64,000 nt of DNA from Bugula neritina (Eukaryota > Bryozoa > Gymnolaemata > Cheilostomatida > Bugulidae). The position numbers and the translations under genes are program-made. The stretch spans positions 7,110,690 through 7,174,689 of the forward strand of contig OZ037771.1 in the NCBI GenBank assembly GCA_964035545.1, read 5' to 3'. Shown here piece after piece: positions 60,550 to 64,000 of this stretch (position 1 is the stretch's first letter; every line of letters starts with the position of its first letter). A model generated the notes under the pieces. That model was not told the origin of the DNA and did not search any database. It was given only the letters and a program-made list of their open reading frames with translations.

Positions 60550-62300
60550 TAGGTTTCTACTTTTAATTTTAGCTTTACCTTGTCTTTTGGCATTGGTTAT
60601 TGTATTAGTTTAGGTTACACCACTATCAGTTACTATGACTATGAATATGAGTGAGTAGCCTTGCCCGTAGAACTAGGAGTAGGAGTAGATCACTAGAAGT
60701 AGAAGTATGGGTATCGGGGTATGACTATAAGTATAACTCATAGTCACAGTATGCGTATCTTACTGAAAGTGATACTCATAAGCCTAAAGTGATAATCATA
60801 ATGATACTCAGCATCACATGTAAGGTGTATGATACAGAGTAGAATATCAAACTTTAAGTTTAACTGCTACTTTGAAGTAGGACTTAGACATCACCATGAC
60901 CATTTATGGGTATGTCATACCGTCATAGACTATAGACATAGTATAAGGTTCTAATACTATAAGTATAACTATTAGTATTACTACGTCTACTATAAGCATA
61001 AGTCTTTAAGTTTAAGTATAACTATATTTACTATTGATTAATTTCAATTTGATACTATCACTATTACTATTAGTATTAGTATTACACTTTACAGTATTAC
61101 TATTAGTATTAGTATTAGTTGGTCCCATACTGATAGTGATACTCATATCACTACCATTATGACTATCATAATCATTATGATTATGATTAAGAGTACTACA
61201 GTGATAGTTATACTCACATCTATGCTGATTACTAATTTAATATCACTCTAAGTCTAATCAGTAACTGTTAGTGTTATCACTATGACTTTGACTATCAGTG
61301 AATTATTTATCATTTTATGATTTTATCATAGTCATAATGAAACTGATTGAGTGATACTTATAGTTATAGCTATACTGGCAGTGATACTGATAGTGATACT
61401 GATAGACTTAGACGGAGAGTCAGAGTGAGAGTGATATTCATATTTATAAATAATAATAATAATATGATTATTATTATAACTAAGAGTAAGAGTAAGAGCA
61501 AATGTAATGTCTAATCGTGACATTATAACTATTACCATTAGTGCATTCGTATTAGTATTACTATTAGTAGTAGTATTACTAATTATTAATCTATTTTTCA
61601 ATAATAACTACACATATGCCCTAGCCTAGAAGTTTGAGTACGCCTACGGTATTCCAAATTGAAATTGGATCTTTGAGTCATTTGACCAAAGGAGCAGCGG
61701 GCTCCGATTAGGCATTGGACCTTGGGGCGAGGTTCAAGTAAAACCGATATTCGGTCAAAACAGGTCTAGTCTACCATAGTGGCCAGTAATTTATCTGCGC
61801 AAGCTTACTCGCCTCTTGTGTTCATAATAAATTCGGCCTGACTGCTCCGCAAATGGGGCGATAATCATAAGTTTCATAATAATATATTATTAGAGACTAA
61901 TTTAGTATGTATACACATGTTAGTAATTACAATCTAGTTCCATTCTTCAAGAAAACCCATTACGAATCAGGTTGGTACTATTGCTATTAGGTTGATAATA
62001 TCATTAGTAAAACAATGTGCTCATTTTTGATATAAATTATTATTACTACTAGTACAGTAGTAGTACTAGTAGTAGTAGTAGTAGTACTCTAGTTACTAGT
62101 ACTACTACTAGTAGTACTACTACTAGTACTAGTAGTAGTAGGCCTACTAGTAGTTCTGATGTCTAATACCTTAATAGTTAGTTATTACTATTACTTATTA
62201 CTCAATTAGTATTACCAGTAGCCGTAGGTAGTAAGAGTAAGTCTAATCTAATGCTGTAATAGATAATTTATATGACTATCACTATGAGTATGAGTTGGTA
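60550..62300. repeat. Degenerate simple-sequence domain
   Basis: Long stretches of imperfect TACTATTAGT, GATACTGATAGTGA and GAGTAAGAGTAAG units, with a palindromic ACTAGTAGTAGTACT block at 62040-62160. A less repetitive, GC-richer island lies at about 61620-61860 (GGAGCAGCGGGCTCCGATTA, CTTGGGGCGAGGTTC). It is not identified. No credible coding frame was found. Confidence 0.7.
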
Positions 62301-62917
62301 TCAAGTTATATTTCATTATTAATTGATTATGCGTTTGTTTACTAAGAAAAATCTAATGGTAGTCTCAGTCTCAGTCCGTTAACTTATATTTAGTTATAAT
62401 CACTCACAGTACTGATTCTTTCTCTTTCAATTTGGAACTTAGTTGTTTTCTGTTCCAATAATTATAATCATAATGCAATAAATTTAAAAGTTACCCAGTG
62501 TGAGTGACTAACTAACTACAATTTAGGTTCAGTCTTGATGAAAACACTATGAGTATAACTATAAGTATTTACTCACTTATAATCGACGCAATAGTAATAA
62601 AAAGAAGTTTTGCAATGAATTGGAATCCTAGCCTGGAGCTGGTGAAATTGCATATAGCTAATTAACACGGGGTATATTATGTTTCTGAATATTATTATAT
62701 GTATTTAACTGTTAAGAATGTAGTGAACAATATTGATGTATAGATAATTAGGGTTCACTATTACTATGAGTGTCCTAGTCATAGTTGAAAATAAGATGTT
62801 CATAATGGTCATTCTCAAAATATAAAAATAAAAATATATGCATAACCATTAACAAGTTGAAAATATTTGTTTATAATGATTTATAGACCATGGATAACGA
62901 TGAATAAAGCTATTCAG
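62301..62917. other. AT-rich flank before the terminal gene
   Basis: No clear feature. An ATG at 62890 meets a stop after five codons. Earlier exons of the terminal gene might lie here but none could be fixed. Confidence 0.35.
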
Positions 62918-64000
62918 TCTGTTTATCCCGACTTGAGGCTTTGGCAGAAAAAGGTATCGAGGAAGATATAATCAAAAATGGTACTGAAACAATTTGCAAC
63001 TTGAAAAACGATGATTGAAAAGACGTCAAGAAAGTAAGAGCATGTTATACTAACTATGATGAGTTTTGTAGCTTGGTTTTTAATCAGTTTTCTTCATACA
63101 CAATATTGAATTTGTTCAATCTTTTAGAATTGTCACAAATCTGTTTGACCAAGCTGAAAGAATACAGTGATGAGTTGAAAAAAGCTGCCTCAGAGCAATT
63201 GACAGGTTATTTTTACATCTATTCTAAAGCAAAGTTCTGGTGAATACATAAATGTTGTCTTTGTACTGGCACAATTTTTGCTGCACAATTTTGATATGTT
63301 CATTTTAGATTTTGATAAACAACACCCTAAACCATCACACAATGATGCTATATGTTGTAGTACTGTAAATGGCGAAAATGAAAAATTATTGCGTGAACGT
63401 AAAGTTTCCTACCTAATTTTGTGTTTTAGCCACCTAATCAACTTGTAAAAACACGAATAAATAGTATTAAGTCCAAATTAGGTTTTTTACAGCCAATAAG
63501 CACCTGATAATATTCATGTATTTATGGCTCATGGAATGTAATGAATTGTACATACAACTTCTTTACATCACTTTCAAAATACTGTCAGACACCTTACCCT
63601 TGTCTATGTATGTATAAGCATATATATATGCTAATTTTTTTACTACAATTTAAGGTTGTTTATGTTTTCAGATGTTCAACAATTGTTAGAACTCCTTGAG
63701 CAGTATGCCCGGCAGCCTCAAAGAGCACCAACCTATATAGAGGCTACCTCAGTTAAATGGGACAAAATCCGATCAATTCTTCATAGGAATACAATTACTG
63801 GCATGGAAACTAGGAAACTCTTGATTAGTAGGTAATTTTTAGTAACTTTTATTTTAATTAACCAGCCATCACCAATTTTAGGTGTTGTTACTATTATTTT
63901 GCATTTTTTATACCCAACAATTTATAATTTGTTGTTTTAAGCTAAAACACTGTTTTAGCTTGTAATCTATGTTTTAGGTGAAAGGCTGTCTCTACTCCCA
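62918..64000 (+). CDS. Partial gene of unknown function, continuing past the window
   Basis: Phase-1 exons 62918-62980 (tentative), 63128-63205, 63309-63398, 63672-63827 and 63978-64000+, each with AG acceptor and GT donor and with lengths divisible by three. The protein reads as charged, helical, soluble sequence: LTKLKEYSDELKKAASEQL, then VQQLLELLEQYARQPQRAP, then VKWDKIRSILHRN. No signal peptide, membrane segment or known motif is seen. The first exon uses a weak donor (GTACTG). Using the later GTAAGA instead would cross a TGA. The start codon is not found. I do not recognise the family. Confidence 0.55.

Overview
This window is intron-rich, AT-rich animal DNA. GT-AG introns separate short, mostly phase-1 exons. 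Long GT, AT and CACT microsatellites occur in introns, a tRNA-derived SINE is present in many copies, and a gag-protease retroelement lies between two genes. The organism is an invertebrate metazoan. The mix would fit a lophotrochozoan such as a bryozoan or mollusc, but that is a guess. All exon models below were read by eye from splice sites and reading-frame continuity. Each of the four main complete models has a total coding length divisible by three and ends in a single stop codon.

The main content is a cluster of three related cell-surface receptor genes built from sushi (CCP) domains. Gene A (minus, CDS 18739 down to 5726, 19 exons, 1181 aa) has a signal peptide, 9 CCPs, about 4 fibronectin-III-like domains, a juxtamembrane CCP, one transmembrane helix and a short tail. 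Gene B (plus, 19530-30264, 9 exons, 820 aa) has a signal peptide, 6 CCPs, a transmembrane helix and a 368-residue lysine-rich tail. Gene C (minus, 53470 down to 32367, 29 exons, 1765 aa) has the gene A plan but 17 N-terminal CCPs. A and C share exon lengths and phases through the FN3/juxtamembrane/TM part. A and B are head to head, with 790 bp between their start codons. B and C are tail to tail.

Left of the cluster, at 747-2661, is a small four-exon gene for a type I membrane protein (signal peptide, EB/EGF-like cysteine module, TM, 66-residue tail). Its TM exon has the same 1-to-2 phase as those of A, B and C. It is head to head with a partial secreted-protein gene that leaves the window at base 1. 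At 3056-5120 a gag-protease ORF and a probable 3' LTR sit between near-perfect 103-bp direct repeats.

Right of the cluster (54-64 kb) gene content is sparse. It holds a possible small minus-strand gene (55974-58040), a dead LINE reverse-transcriptase fragment (58528-58960), degenerate simple repeats (60.5-62.3 kb) and the first visible exons of an unrecognised plus-strand gene that runs off the window end.

The CCPs are mostly of the six-cysteine, selectin-like kind. They come in alternating short (189-195 nt) and long (198 nt) exon types in all three genes, so the family probably grew by duplicating a two-CCP unit. Symmetric phase-1 exons would let domains be duplicated or skipped without breaking the frame. 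A recognition or immune role is an inference from architecture only.
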